DNA of 64,000 bases, from the NCBI RefSeq assembly GCF_020711195.1, contig NZ_JAJFAT010000011.1:1-64000 (forward strand), read 5' to 3'. Source of the DNA: Halanaerobium polyolivorans (GTDB taxonomy: Bacteria; Bacillota; Halanaerobiia; Halanaerobiales; Halanaerobiaceae). Below are positions 16,569-27,302 of this stretch, in pieces (the first letter of the stretch is position 1; each line of letters begins with the position of its first letter). The position numbers and the translations under genes are program-made. The notes beneath the pieces are model-generated. The model saw only the letters and a program-made list of their open reading frames with translations, was not told the DNA's origin and did not search any database.

Positions 16569-18233
16569 TTAATATTTACCAGAACGAAAAATAGAAATAA
16601 TCAGTAAAAAACCCAAAAAACCTGCAAAGATATAACCAATAAAACCTAAGACTGGAATATTAAAAATCATTGGCTCCATTTCACTCTGAATTAATAAAGT
16701 TGAGCCTATTATTATGGAAGAAATAATCATACTCATCGATAAACGATTTGAAACAATATCAAGTCTGGCTATAAAGTTTTCTAAGTTTGTATGCCGGAAA
16801 TTAATCGTGAAATTATCTTCTTCTATTTTTGTTAATATTTTTTTCAGTTTTGAATTAAGTTCATATTTTTTGCGGCCAAATTTCCAGACTTCTGAGCCCA
16901 ATCTATTCATAATCTTTTTAGGCTGCATCCTATCTTCGATAATCTCATTTAAAAAGCCTTTACTTACTTCAATCACATTAAAATCAGGGTCTAATGCTTT
17001 TCCAACCCCTTCACTAACAGCTATAGCTCTAAATAAAAGAAAGAAATCCTGGGGCATTCTAATTTTATGTTCATAAATAAACTGCTGTAAATCTTCGAAA
17101 ACTGCTTTTATTTCAATTTCTGAAAGATCACTACCGTAATATCTATCAAGCAATTTTTCCATATCTAATTGAAAGCGCCTTCTGTTAAAATCATTGGGTT
17201 TATCACCTAGAATTAAAATAACATCCATCAAAACATTAATATTTTTATTAACCAGAGCATAAAATAATAGGGCCATTAAATCCCTATCTTCCTGGGTTAT
17301 TCTGCCCATCATTCCAAAGTCGACATAAGCAATGGTTTTTTCATCAGTAATAAAAATATTACCCGGATGAGGATCAGCGTGGAAAAAGCCATTAATCAAA
17401 ACCTGCCTCATTAAAGCAGTAGCTCCAAGCTCTGCAATAAACTTATTATGGGGATGACTTTGATCTACTTCTCTTAATTTGCTGCCTACAATCTCTTCCA
17501 TTATAATTAGATTCATAGTAGATAATTCAGAATATACTTCAGGAGCAGTAATATAAGGGTTATCAGCAAAGTCGCTTCTAAAACGCAAAATATTTGCGAT
17601 TTCACCTTTGAAATTTAGTTCATCTTTGATAGTTCTTTTAAATTCTTCAACAATATTGACAGGACTAATCATAGAATGGAATAATTCTCTTTCCTCAGCA
17701 ATTCTAGCTAAGTTCTGCATTATTTCTACATCAACATTAATCTTTTTTTCTATGCCCGGTCTTTTAACTTTCATAATAGCCTTTTTATTCCCTTTTAAAA
17801 TAACCCTGTGGGTTTGAGCAATTGAAGCAGCAGCACTTGCTTCCTCTTCTATTTTTAAAATCTCTGTTTGATAAAGTTCTCCCAGCTCATCTTTTAAATA
17901 ATTTTCGATTTCTTCAAAATCCTCTGCCGGAACTTTATCCTGTAGATTTCTCATTTCCTGTATAAAAATTGGAGGAAACACATCTGCTCTGGTGCTTAAA
18001 AGCTGACCTAATTTTATATAGGCAGGGCCAAGCTCCTGCAGTACTTCCCTAATTCTAACTGCAAGCATTTCATTTGTAGGGCGCTGTGTTTTACTAACCC
18101 TTTCTTTAAAAGGCAAATATCTATTTAGGTCAAGTTTAGCTATTAAAAAACCAAGACCATTTTTTACAAAGATCTGAGCTATCTCGCTATAACGTTGAAA
18201 ATGCCGATAATGTTTGGGAAAATTAATATCCAT
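16569..18233 (-). CDS. UbiB/ABC1/AarF-family atypical kinase
   Basis: This is a member of the ABC1 family of kinase-like ATPases, known for roles in quinone biosynthesis or lipid homeostasis. Motifs: the ABC1 region RPTNEMLAVRIREVL and GPAYIKLGQLLSTR, the A-rich loop ASAAASIAQTH, the catalytic HADPHPGNIFI near residue 295, and the metal motif YVDFGMMGR. Two hydrophobic helices end the chain. The frame is open to a TTG at 18272, but that lies inside the secF terminator, so I chose ATG 18233 (554 residues). It sits between secF and recJ. Its substrate in a fermentative anaerobe is unknown. Confidence 0.9.
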   Translation of the reverse strand: MDINFPKHYRHFQRYSEIAQIFVKNGLGFLIAKLDLNRYLPFKERVSKTQRPTNEMLAVRIREVLQELGPAYIKLGQLLSTRADVFPPIFIQEMRNLQDKVPAEDFEEIENYLKDELGELYQTEILKIEEEASAAASIAQTHRVILKGNKKAIMKVKRPGIEKKINVDVEIMQNLARIAEERELFHSMISPVNIVEEFKRTIKDELNFKGEIANILRFRSDFADNPYITAPEVYSELSTMNLIIMEEIVGSKLREVDQSHPHNKFIAELGATALMRQVLINGFFHADPHPGNIFITDEKTIAYVDFGMMGRITQEDRDLMALLFYALVNKNINVLMDVILILGDKPNDFNRRRFQLDMEKLLDRYYGSDLSEIEIKAVFEDLQQFIYEHKIRMPQDFFLLFRAIAVSEGVGKALDPDFNVIEVSKGFLNEIIEDRMQPKKIMNRLGSEVWKFGRKKYELNSKLKKILTKIEEDNFTINFRHTNLENFIARLDIVSNRLSMSMIISSIIIGSTLLIQSEMEPMIFNIPVLGFIGYIFAGFLGFLLIISIFRSGKY

Positions 18234-18249
18234 CGCAATCACAGCCTTT

Positions 18250-18290
18250 TTTAAAGTTAGAAACCCCTCCAAATTTAACTCGGGAGGGGT
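18250..18290 (-). terminator. Rho-independent terminator after secF
   Basis: On the minus strand AACCCCTCC and GGAGGGGTT (18262-18290) form a strong GC-rich 9-base stem, followed by TTTCTAACTTT. It closes the yajC-lepB-secD-secF unit. The stem is symmetrical and would also terminate plus-strand transcription, where it is followed by TTTTT. Confidence 0.85.
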
Positions 18291-18327
18291 TTTTATTAAA
18301 TACTAAGTTATCTGTTATTAGAACAGC

Positions 18328-19188
18328 TTATTTGCTGATTCTATTTTGCCAGGTAACCAATAATGGACTGGCTACAAAGATAGAAGAATAGGTACCGGCA
18401 AACATACCAATAAATAATGCCAGCATAAATGTCTGTAATGATGCTCCACCGAAAAAGTAAATAGCAAGTATAGCAACCAAGGTTGTTATCGAAGTATTAA
18501 TAGATCTTGGCAATGTATCAACAACAGCACTATTGGCCTGCTCAATAAAAGGCACCTTATGCATTAACTTCATATTCTCTCTTATTCTATCAAAGATTAC
18601 AATAGTATCATTTATCGAATAACCAACAATGGTTAACAATGCCGCAACAAAAGGAGTGTTTACTTCTCTCCCGAGTATAGCAAATATACCAATTGTTATC
18701 AGCACATCATGCATAAGAGTAATAATCGATACAGCTGCAAATCTAAATTCAAATCTAAAACTTATATAAGCTACTATAGCAATTGAAGCTACCAACATTG
18801 CCAACAGGGCATTTATTCTTAATTCCTGCCCAATTGTTGGCCCAACCATATCGGTTCTTAGCATCTCCACATTTTGAAACTCATCCCTTACCGCCTCTTC
18901 AACAGCAACAATTTCATCAGAATCTAATGCCTGACCTCTTATCATAATACCTCTTAAACCATCTTGATCAGTTTCCTGAATATTAGCATCTTCAGCAATT
19001 CCAATTCTCTGTAATACTGCCCTTACATCTTCGGTTCCAACATTTTCTTCAACAGCAAATTCCATTATAGTTCCACCAATAAAATCTATACCAAAATTCA
19101 AACCATTTATTAATAAGAAAACTAAACCAATCCCTATCACAATTGATGATACTATATACCATATCTTTCTTTTACCTAAAATATCCAC
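18328..19188 (-). CDS. secF: Protein-export membrane protein SecF
   Basis: SecF forms, with SecD, the proton-driven RND-type subunit that pulls proteins through SecYEG. The 286-residue protein has the N-terminal helix, the FGIDFIGGTIMEF motif, a periplasmic domain (about 35-120), then five membrane helices. The conserved GYSINDTIVIFDRIREN motif lies near residue 190. It starts 5 bases after secD ends. In B. subtilis secD and secF are fused; here they are separate. Confidence 0.97.
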   Translation of the reverse strand: MDILGKRKIWYIVSSIVIGIGLVFLLINGLNFGIDFIGGTIMEFAVEENVGTEDVRAVLQRIGIAEDANIQETDQDGLRGIMIRGQALDSDEIVAVEEAVRDEFQNVEMLRTDMVGPTIGQELRINALLAMLVASIAIVAYISFRFEFRFAAVSIITLMHDVLITIGIFAILGREVNTPFVAALLTIVGYSINDTIVIFDRIRENMKLMHKVPFIEQANSAVVDTLPRSINTSITTLVAILAIYFFGGASLQTFMLALFIGMFAGTYSSIFVASPLLVTWQNRISK

Positions 19189-19193
19189 TTCAA

Positions 19194-20402
19194 TTACCCC
19201 TTTCTGACCCCGAAGGCTTTTTCTGCCTGCATTAGTTTACTCCCTGTGAAAATATCAATAACATTTCTTGTCACAAAAAAGGCAGTAAACATACTAACTA
19301 CAATACCTATACCAAGGGTTACAGCAAAACCTCTAACTGTACCACTTGTAAAATAGGCCAGAATCAGAGCAGTTATTATAGTGGTTACATTGGCATCTAA
19401 TATTGTGATATAAGCTCTCTTAAAGCCTGAGTCTACAGCAGCCCTCAATGTTTTACCACTTTTCATTTCATCTTTAATCCTCTCAAAAATAATAATATTA
19501 GCATCAACAGCCATACCAATAGAGAGTATTAAACCTGCTATACCAGGTAAGGTAAGCACAGCCTGTAATCCGGCAAGTGTTCCCATCAACATTGCACCAT
19601 AGATAGCTAATACACCTGCAGCTAAAACACCTGGGAAACGATAGTAATAAATCATGTAAGCACCTACAATTAATAAACCAATTAAACCAGCAATTATACT
19701 TCTTTGAATTGCTATTGAACCTAAGGTTGGTCCAACTGTTCTGGTTTCAATTACCTCCACTGGAACTGGTAAAGCACCCTCTCTAATTAAAATTGCATGC
19801 TCTTCAGCTTCCTGTACAGAATCATAACCTGTTATCTGTCCTCTTTCTTCAATAACAGCTTGAACTGTAGGATTTGTAAGTTGTTCATCATCTAAATATA
19901 TTCCAATTCTTCTTCCCATATATTCTCTAGTAATATTTGCAAATCTATCTGAACCTTCAGAAGTTAGAGTAAATGAAACAACAGCTCTTCCATATTGATC
20001 ATGATCTGCTCTAGCATCTCTAACTGCCTCACCTGACATTAAAACATCCCCATCGTCATTTCTAAATGTTAACATAGCTGTTCTACCAATAGTTTCAATT
20101 GCCTGATTTGGATTATCAACAGCAGGAAGTTCAACTAAAATTCTGTCACTTCCTTCTCGCTGAATTAAGGGTTCAGACAACCCTAATTGATTAACCCTTC
20201 TTTCAATTACCCCAACTATACCTGCCATAACACTATCATCAATTTCTCTATCTTCAGTTGGCTGGGCCTGTAATGTTATCTGGGCTCCCCCCTGTAAATC
20301 TAAGCCTAAGTTAATCCCGTAATGAAGAAATAAAAAGAGAGAAAAAGCAATAATAGCTAAGATAATGATAAATTTAATTCTTCTTTTTTGCTTATACCTC
20401 AT
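19194..20402 (-). CDS. secD: Protein-export membrane protein SecD
   Basis: SecD is the partner of SecF. The 402-residue chain has an N-terminal membrane helix, the motif GLDLQGGAQITLQ near residue 32, a shortened periplasmic region (P1), and six helices in total. The conserved transmembrane motif GMAVDANIIIFERIKDE is near residue 300. At about 400 residues it is the short Gram-positive type rather than the 600-residue E. coli type. The start lies about 30 bases after lepB ends. Confidence 0.97.
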   Translation of the reverse strand: MRYKQKRRIKFIIILAIIAFSLFLFLHYGINLGLDLQGGAQITLQAQPTEDREIDDSVMAGIVGVIERRVNQLGLSEPLIQREGSDRILVELPAVDNPNQAIETIGRTAMLTFRNDDGDVLMSGEAVRDARADHDQYGRAVVSFTLTSEGSDRFANITREYMGRRIGIYLDDEQLTNPTVQAVIEERGQITGYDSVQEAEEHAILIREGALPVPVEVIETRTVGPTLGSIAIQRSIIAGLIGLLIVGAYMIYYYRFPGVLAAGVLAIYGAMLMGTLAGLQAVLTLPGIAGLILSIGMAVDANIIIFERIKDEMKSGKTLRAAVDSGFKRAYITILDANVTTIITALILAYFTSGTVRGFAVTLGIGIVVSMFTAFFVTRNVIDIFTGSKLMQAEKAFGVRKG

Positions 20403-20431
20403 TAAATATAAATCCTCCTAACAATAAATAT

Positions 20432-20977
20432 CTAATTTTCAAATGATAAATCATAATCATGATGTTCAATTAGCCTCATTTCGTTCAGTGGCCAGTAAAC
20501 CCAAAAAGCTTTTCCAGAAATCGAATCATAATCTACAAAACCAACTATACTATCAAAGCGACTATCAGCACTGTGATTTCTATTGTCACCTAAAACAAAA
20601 ACACTCTCTTCCGGAACTTCATAAGGGCCAAAATCTCCTATTGCTTTTTCTTTGATATAATCTTCCTCTATTGCCTCACCATTTACATAAGTAACACCGT
20701 CTTTAATATAGACGGTATCATCTGGAAGACCTATCACCCTTTTAATGTATTTTTGAGCAGGAGCTCCTTGGGGACTAAATACTATTATATCTCCTCTTTC
20801 AGGAGGGTTTATTCTGTAAATAAACTTATTTACAAAAAGTCTTTCTCCATTTTGAAGTGTATCTGCCATAGAGTTTCCATCAACAACAAAAGACTGGGCA
20901 ACAAAGGTAATTATAAAGAAAGCTAAAATACCTGCTATTACCAGTGACTGTAAAAATTCTTTTATCGCACCTTTCAC
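20432..20977 (-). CDS. lepB: Signal peptidase I
   Basis: This type I signal peptidase removes signal peptides at the outer face of the membrane. The 181-residue chain has one N-terminal membrane helix (about 11-30). The catalytic serine lies in GNSMADTLQ (about residue 36), the general-base lysine in KYIKRVIGLP (about residue 77), and GDNRNHSADSR is box E. The start codon is GTG. The gene sits between yajC and secD, a cluster devoted to protein export. Confidence 0.95.
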   Translation of the reverse strand: MKGAIKEFLQSLVIAGILAFFIITFVAQSFVVDGNSMADTLQNGERLFVNKFIYRINPPERGDIIVFSPQGAPAQKYIKRVIGLPDDTVYIKDGVTYVNGEAIEEDYIKEKAIGDFGPYEVPEESVFVLGDNRNHSADSRFDSIVGFVDYDSISGKAFWVYWPLNEMRLIEHHDYDLSFEN

Positions 20978-21014
20978 ATTATATCCCCCAGTTCATTTAA
21001 GTCCAATAATATTC

Positions 21015-21305
21015 TTATTTATCTGCGCTCTCTTGACTATTATTACCTTTTTCTTTGACCTTAGAAATAGCACTTTTAACAAAGTCAATATCTACTTCTG
21101 AACTAACTCTAACTCTAACATTGTTATCTCTGATTTTAACTACCTTACCTTTAATACCACCTATGGTTACTATCTGATCTCCCACAGAAAGCTTGTCCAG
21201 CATATCCTGATGTTCTTTTTTTTGTTTTTGCTGTGGTCTGATAAGGAAAAACCAAAAAATACCGAAAATTAATATCCAAGGTAAAATCGCGTACAAATAT
21301 TCCAT
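21015..21305 (-). CDS. yajC: Preprotein translocase accessory subunit YajC
   Basis: YajC is a small single-pass membrane protein that associates with SecDF. The 96-residue product has one helix at residues 5-23 (ILPWILIFGIFWFFLIRPQQ) and then the conserved RPQQKQKKEHQDML and VGDQIVTIGGIKGKV segments. It is the first gene of the export unit, with its own promoter region upstream at 21346-21424. Confidence 0.95.
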   Translation of the reverse strand: MEYLYAILPWILIFGIFWFFLIRPQQKQKKEHQDMLDKLSVGDQIVTIGGIKGKVVKIRDNNVRVRVSSEVDIDFVKSAISKVKEKGNNSQESADK

Positions 21306-21345
21306 TTAATATCCTCTCCTAATTAATTATTATCTCTCATAACTA

Positions 21346-21372
21346 TTTCAACAATAAAAATAATATTCCTGC
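21346..21372 (-). promoter_or_regulatory. Sigma-H-like element upstream of yajC
   Basis: On the minus strand GCAGGAATA (21364-21372), 11 bases, then GTTGAAA (21346-21352) matches the sigma-H form RnAGGAwWW-N11-RnnGAAT except for the last base. It lies downstream of a sigma-A-type promoter. It is the weakest of the set on this window. Confidence 0.35.
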
Positions 21373-21395
21373 TAAATAAAAGATTTATTACAAGA

Positions 21396-21424
21396 ATAAT
21401 ATCATCAATCCTTAAGATTTTCAA
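21396..21424 (-). promoter_or_regulatory. Sigma-A-type promoter of yajC-lepB-secDF
   Basis: On the minus strand TTGAAA (21419-21424), a 17-base spacer and TATTAT (21396-21401) form a good promoter, immediately after the tgt stop codon. It separates the export unit from the ruv-que unit. Confidence 0.65.
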
Positions 21425-21428
21425 CAAC

Positions 21429-23584
<2,156 letters not shown>

Positions 23585-23602
23585 TTAATAATACCTCCAA
23601 AA

Positions 23603-24637
23603 CTAATCTGAAAATAAATCTAAATTGCGTTTTTTAACATCTTCTTTGATATTTAAATGCTGATATGCTTTTAAAGAGGCAACCCTACCTCTGGGAGTTC
23701 TTTCTAAAAATCCTAGTTGAAGTAAATAGGGTTCATAAACATCTTCAATTGTTTCTGTTTCTTCACTAATAGAGGCTGCCAGGGTATTTAATCCCACCGG
23801 ACCTCCTCCAAATTTTAAGATAATTGTTTTTAATAATTTATGATCAATTCTATCTAAACCAAGCTCATCAATTTCCAGCAATTTTAGAGCAGAATCTACT
23901 ACTTCCTGACTTATTATACCATCTGCTTTAACTTGGGCAAAATCCCTCACCCTTTTTAAAAGACGGTTAGCAATCCGGGGAGTCCCTCTTGAGCGTCGAG
24001 CAATCTCTAAAGCTCCATGTGCTTCAATATCAACATTTAATATTTCTGCAGAACGGAGTATGATCTCCTGCAGCTCATCTTTATTATAAAACTCAAGTCT
24101 ATTGATAACCCCAAACCTATCTCTTAAGGGGGAACTTAATCTACCTGCTTTAGTTGTTGCTCCAACCAGAGTAAAAGGAGCTAAATCCAATCTAACCGAT
24201 CTTGCACTTGGACCTTTGCCGATAATAATATCTAAACAGTAATCTTCCATCGCAGGATATAAAACTTCTTCAACCATTTTATTTAAGCGGTGGATTTCAT
24301 CAATAAAAAGAACATCTTTGCTCTGTAAATTAGTTAAAATAGAAGCTAAATCACCAGGTCTTTCAATAGCAGGGCCAGATGTTTGATGGATATTAACATT
24401 TAACTCATTGGCAATTATACCTGCCAGGGTAGTTTTCCCAAGCCCTGGAGGACCATAAAGCATTACATGGTCAAGGGCTTCTTCTCTATTGCTGGCTGCC
24501 TCAATAAATATTTTTAATTTTTCTTTAGATTTACTCTGGCCAATATAATCTGCCAGGCTTTGAGGACGCAGCCCCTTATCTACTGCTTTATCGTCTTTTT
24601 TCTTTTTAGGAGAAACAACTCTTCTTTCATTTTCCAT
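23603..24637 (-). CDS. ruvB: Holliday junction DNA helicase RuvB
   Basis: RuvB is the AAA+ motor of branch migration with RuvA. The 344-residue protein has Walker [12 protein letters not shown] near residue 62, Walker [12 protein letters not shown] near 112, sensor 1 [11 protein letters not shown], the arginine-finger segment LRDRFG, and the C-terminal winged helix ([11 protein letters not shown]). It starts 2 bases after ruvA. Confidence 0.98.
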   Translation of the reverse strand: MENERRVVSPKKKKDDKAVDKGLRPQSLADYIGQSKSKEKLKIFIEAASNREEALDHVMLYGPPGLGKTTLAGIIANELNVNIHQTSGPAIERPGDLASILTNLQSKDVLFIDEIHRLNKMVEEVLYPAMEDYCLDIIIGKGPSARSVRLDLAPFTLVGATTKAGRLSSPLRDRFGVINRLEFYNKDELQEIILRSAEILNVDIEAHGALEIARRSRGTPRIANRLLKRVRDFAQVKADGIISQEVVDSALKLLEIDELGLDRIDHKLLKTIILKFGGGPVGLNTLAASISEETETIEDVYEPYLLQLGFLERTPRGRVASLKAYQHLNIKEDVKKRNLDLFSD

Positions 24638-24639
24638 CT

Positions 24640-25242
24640 TTATCTCTCCTTACCTAGATAACTTAATACCTGTCTAATCTTTTCAGAAACAGCTAATCCA
24701 TCTTCAAAGCTTATCTTCCTCAATGCTTTATTTATTTCAGAAATCTTATAACCCAGTGCTGTTAAAGCATCAACAACATCCTGTCTATCCGCATCTTCAG
24801 CTGTTTTGACTGCTGAACTCTCCTGACCAGATTTTAAATAAGCAAAGTCTTCTAATTTGCTCTGTAGTTCAAGTATTAAGCGCTGAGCAGTTTTTGGTCC
24901 AATACCAGAGATTTCTTTTAAAATAATTTCATTTTCCTGCATAATAGCAGAAATAAAACGATCAGCAGGCATGGTATTAATAATATTTAAACCGGCTTTG
25001 GGGCCAATCCCGTTGACAGTTATCAGTATTTCGAATAATTCTTTATCTTTTCTGCTGGGAAAGGCAAACAATTTTAAAGCATCTTCTCTGACATAGGTAT
25101 ATATATAAAGTTCTATATCATCACCAATGGTGGGCAATTTATCAAAACCTGCCAGCTCAACTTCATAACCTACTCCATTGATATTTATTATAGCCTGTCC
25201 TGCTTCTAAATAAATCAATTCTCCTTCTAAAAATCCTATCAT
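24640..25242 (-). CDS. ruvA: Holliday junction DNA helicase subunit RuvA
   Basis: RuvA tetramers hold the four-way junction and load RuvB. The N-terminal OB fold begins MIGFLEGEL. Two helix-hairpin-helix motifs follow ([11 protein letters not shown] and [12 protein letters not shown], roughly residues 75-125), and a C-terminal domain binds RuvB. The frame is open 16 residues further, but ATG 25242 matches the family start exactly and overlaps the ruvC stop as ATGA, giving 200 residues. Confidence 0.97.
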   Translation of the reverse strand: MIGFLEGELIYLEAGQAIININGVGYEVELAGFDKLPTIGDDIELYIYTYVREDALKLFAFPSRKDKELFEILITVNGIGPKAGLNIINTMPADRFISAIMQENEIILKEISGIGPKTAQRLILELQSKLEDFAYLKSGQESSAVKTAEDADRQDVVDALTALGYKISEINKALRKISFEDGLAVSEKIRQVLSYLGKER

Positions 25243-25736
25243 AATCTTTCCTCCCATCCAGAATGGGCACTGTAAACATGACCATGACAAATAGAGATTG
25301 CCAGTGCATCAGCAGCATCATCAGGTTTGGGCAGTTCAACTAAATTTAATAGTGATTTAACCATCTGTTGGACCTGTCTTTTATCAGCCCTGCCATAACC
25401 AACCACTGCCTGTTTAATCTGAAGGGGAGTGTATTCAGCTACTTTTATCCCAGCCTGTGAACCAGCTAAAAGTATAACCCCTCTGGCCTGCCCAACTTTA
25501 ATTGCAGTTTTAACATTTTTGTTAAAAAACAGTTCCTCTACAGCCATCTCTTCAGGTTTAAACTCTTTAATCAATTCTTGAATATTTCTGTGGATAATTT
25601 CCAGTCTTTCGATATTTTCTTTATCTGCTGAAGTTTTAATAACTCCATACTCTAAGACTTTAAAGCTGTTACTTTCTTTATCAACCAGAGCATAACCAAT
25701 AGTAGCAAGCCCTGGGTCAATCCCTAAAATCCTCAA
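25239..25736 (-). CDS. ruvC: Crossover junction endodeoxyribonuclease RuvC
   Basis: RuvC cuts Holliday junctions symmetrically. The 165-residue protein has the RNase H-like acidic residues: Asp in GIDPGLATIGYAL (about residue 7), Glu in AVEELFFNKN (about 68), and the C-terminal Asp residues in KPDDAADALAISICH. It is the first gene of ruvC-ruvA-ruvB-queA-tgt. The promoter and a LexA-like dyad lie directly upstream. Confidence 0.97.
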   Translation of the reverse strand: MRILGIDPGLATIGYALVDKESNSFKVLEYGVIKTSADKENIERLEIIHRNIQELIKEFKPEEMAVEELFFNKNVKTAIKVGQARGVILLAGSQAGIKVAEYTPLQIKQAVVGYGRADKRQVQQMVKSLLNLVELPKPDDAADALAISICHGHVYSAHSGWEERL

Positions 25737-25751
25737 TTATAACACCCACCA

Positions 25752-25769
25752 TTCAAACATAAGTTTGAA
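25752..25769 (-). promoter_or_regulatory. LexA-like operator of the ruvCAB operon
   Basis: A perfect 18-base dyad, TTCAAAC-ATAA-GTTTGAA, lies between the ruvC promoter's -10 box and the start codon. Its core AAC-N4-GTT agrees with the Firmicute LexA box (GAAC-N4-GTTC) apart from A/T for G/C at the outer position. The dyad covers the expected transcription start. RuvAB is an SOS gene in B. subtilis, which supports this reading. Confidence 0.65.
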
Positions 25770-25772
25770 ATA

Positions 25773-25801
25773 ATTATATCATAAAATAGCTTATTCGACA
25801 A
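25773..25801 (-). promoter_or_regulatory. Sigma-A-type promoter of ruvCAB-queA-tgt
   Basis: On the minus strand TTGTCG (25796-25801), a 17-base spacer and a perfect TATAAT (25773-25778) lie about 37 bases upstream of ruvC. Confidence 0.85.
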
Positions 25802-25837
25802 TCTAAATGCGATATTTACGGTTCATAATTAATTCGC

Positions 25838-25867
25838 AAAAAAATAAAGACACTTTTTACAGTGTCC
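25838..25867 (-). terminator. Rho-independent terminator after yebC
   Basis: On the minus strand GGACACT and AGTGTCT enclose a 6-base loop (about 25848-25867), followed by TTATTTTTTT. It separates yebC from the ruv promoter. Confidence 0.85.
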
Positions 25868-25916
25868 TTATTAAGAGCTATAATCAGCTTAAACCAAAGA
25901 ACAAATATTAACTATT

Positions 25917-26681
25917 TTAATCTTCTTCTGCTTCAATCTCTTCTCTAATCTCTGCTTCTATTTCAAAATTAGAGTAAACATCCTGTATATCATCATGGTC
26001 TTCTAGTTTATCTATTAAACGCAGCATCTTTTTAGCATTGCTCTTATCAAGTGATACCATATTATCAGGTATCATCGCTAAATCAGCAGAAGCAAACTCA
26101 TAACCGCTCTCTTCCATAGCTTTTCTGGTTGATTCAAAATTTCCTGGTTCTGTATAAATATAAGCTTCTTCTGCCTCGATTTCTAAATCTTCTGCTCCGG
26201 CTTCAAGAGCCTCTAAAAGAAGTTCATCTTCATCAATTTCGAATTCATTAAGATCGATTATCAATTCACCTTTGCGTTGAAACATCCAGGAAACACAGCC
26301 GTTTTCACCTAAATTACCGCCATTTTTATCTAAAACATGTCTTATTTCAGCAGCTGTTCTATTTCTGTTATCTGTCATAATATCCATATATATTGCAACT
26401 CCACCTGGCCCATATCCTTCATATACAAAAGATTCATAACTCATACCTTCCAGGTTACCGGTTCCTCTTTTAATAGCTCTCTCTATATTATCATTGGGCA
26501 TATTATTATCTTTTGCCTTCTGAATAGCCATTCTGAGATCTGCATTCATTTCAGGATCTCCGCCACCTTCACGAGCAGCGACAGCAATTTTACGGCTCAA
26601 TTTGGAAAAGAGTTTTCCTCTCCGTTTGTCTTCTTTTTTCTTTTTATGCTTTATATTTGCCCATTTAGAATGTCCAGCCAT
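25917..26681 (-). CDS. YebC/PmpR-family protein
   Basis: The 254-residue product belongs to the YebC/TACO1 family, reported as transcription regulators or, more recently, as factors that help ribosomes through difficult stretches. The start AGHSKWANIKHKKKKEDKRRGK is the family hallmark, followed by YEGYGPGGVAIYMDIMTDNRNRT near residue 90. The C-terminal domain is acidic. It is a single-gene unit with its own promoter and terminator, and it is often next to ruvC in Firmicutes. Confidence 0.95.
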   Translation of the reverse strand: MAGHSKWANIKHKKKKEDKRRGKLFSKLSRKIAVAAREGGGDPEMNADLRMAIQKAKDNNMPNDNIERAIKRGTGNLEGMSYESFVYEGYGPGGVAIYMDIMTDNRNRTAAEIRHVLDKNGGNLGENGCVSWMFQRKGELIIDLNEFEIDEDELLLEALEAGAEDLEIEAEEAYIYTEPGNFESTRKAMEESGYEFASADLAMIPDNMVSLDKSNAKKMLRLIDKLEDHDDIQDVYSNFEIEAEIREEIEAEED

Positions 26682-26713
26682 AATTCAACCTCCTTATAAT
26701 CAGTTTGCAGTTA

Positions 26714-26742
26714 ATTTTAACATAATTACTGCTATTTTTCAA
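26714..26742 (-). promoter_or_regulatory. Sigma-A-type promoter of yebC
   Basis: On the minus strand TTGAAA (26737-26742), a 17-base spacer and TAAAAT (26714-26719) lie 33 bases upstream of the yebC start, which has the ribosome-binding site AAGGAGG. Confidence 0.75.
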
Positions 26743-26782
26743 TATTTGCTAGGCTTTCTTTAATAGAAAAAAAGATAATTAG

Positions 26783-26813
26783 TTAAAGAAACCATGACGG
26801 TTAAGCCATGGTT
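26783..26813 (-). terminator. Probable terminator after the small gene pair
   Basis: On the minus strand AACCATG and CATGGTT (within 26790-26813) form a stem with a 10-base loop, followed by the weak T-tract TTCTTT. It ends the two small genes upstream. Confidence 0.6.
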
Positions 26814-26826
26814 AATTTATAGAAAA

Positions 26827-27036
26827 TTATTTAGCTTTTCTTAAATTTCTAACTAAATTTTGTAGTTCTTTTTTGCCATTTTCAGACCAGTGAGAAATAA
26901 ATGCCTCTATTTTTTCTTTGTCGTACTCAGTTAAATTTTCTGCTATTTCATTAATATCTTTTTTGTCTATAACTTTCATCATATCGATAGATTTTTTTAA
27001 TGGGTACTGTATTTTGTAGTATATTTGGTCAACCAT
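26827..27036 (-). CDS. Small protein of unknown function (second of a coupled pair)
   Basis: I do not recognise this 69-residue protein. It is predicted to be helical, slightly basic (about 14 Lys/Arg against 12 Asp/Glu) and lysine-rich at the C-terminus, with no signal peptide or membrane segment. I chose ATG 27036 because GAGGAGG lies just upstream, inside the 3' end of the partner gene; the TTG at 27051 overlaps that site. The start lies before the partner's stop (8-base overlap), so the two are translated together. The pair sits alone between RNase P RNA and yebC. Confidence 0.65.
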   Translation of the reverse strand: MVDQIYYKIQYPLKKSIDMMKVIDKKDINEIAENLTEYDKEKIEAFISHWSENGKKELQNLVRNLRKAK

Positions 27037-27238
27037 TATTAACCTCCTCAAATTGATTTATCAATTTCTCTAAAGTAGGCATAGTTTCTCTTTCGATAAA
27101 TCTTAAATATCCTTCAAGTGTAATTATTCTGTTATCAAGCACTCTTTCACTCATTTCAGGAGAATAATTATCGAATTGGTTAGTTTTGTTGATTGCTGAG
27201 TCGATATAGTTGATTAATTCTAGTACATCTTTTGGCAT
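27029..27238 (-). CDS. Small acidic protein of unknown function (first of a coupled pair)
   Basis: I do not recognise this 69-residue protein. It is acidic (about 13 Asp/Glu against 7 Lys/Arg), probably all-helical and soluble. Its ribosome-binding site is weak (GGGGTG, about 6 bases before the ATG). It is followed with overlap by the second small gene. The small size, acid-then-base order and overlap recall toxin-antitoxin operons, but neither protein shows a known toxin or DNA-binding motif, so that reading is weak. It lies directly downstream of rnpB and may be reached by read-through. Confidence 0.65.
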   Translation of the reverse strand: MPKDVLELINYIDSAINKTNQFDNYSPEMSERVLDNRIITLEGYLRFIERETMPTLEKLINQFEEVNNG

Positions 27239-27302
27239 TTAAACACCCCTTTTTGAGTTTTTTAAAAATTACAAAAATAAAAGCCTTCAAAAAAATATGA
27301 AA

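Noticed and set aside
18234-18272. 13-residue N-terminal extension of the UbiB-like protein
   Set aside because: It starts with TTG inside the secF terminator stem.
26827-27238. Toxin-antitoxin call for the small pair
   Set aside because: Only size, overlap and charge fit; no toxin or antitoxin motif is recognisable, so I report them as unknown.
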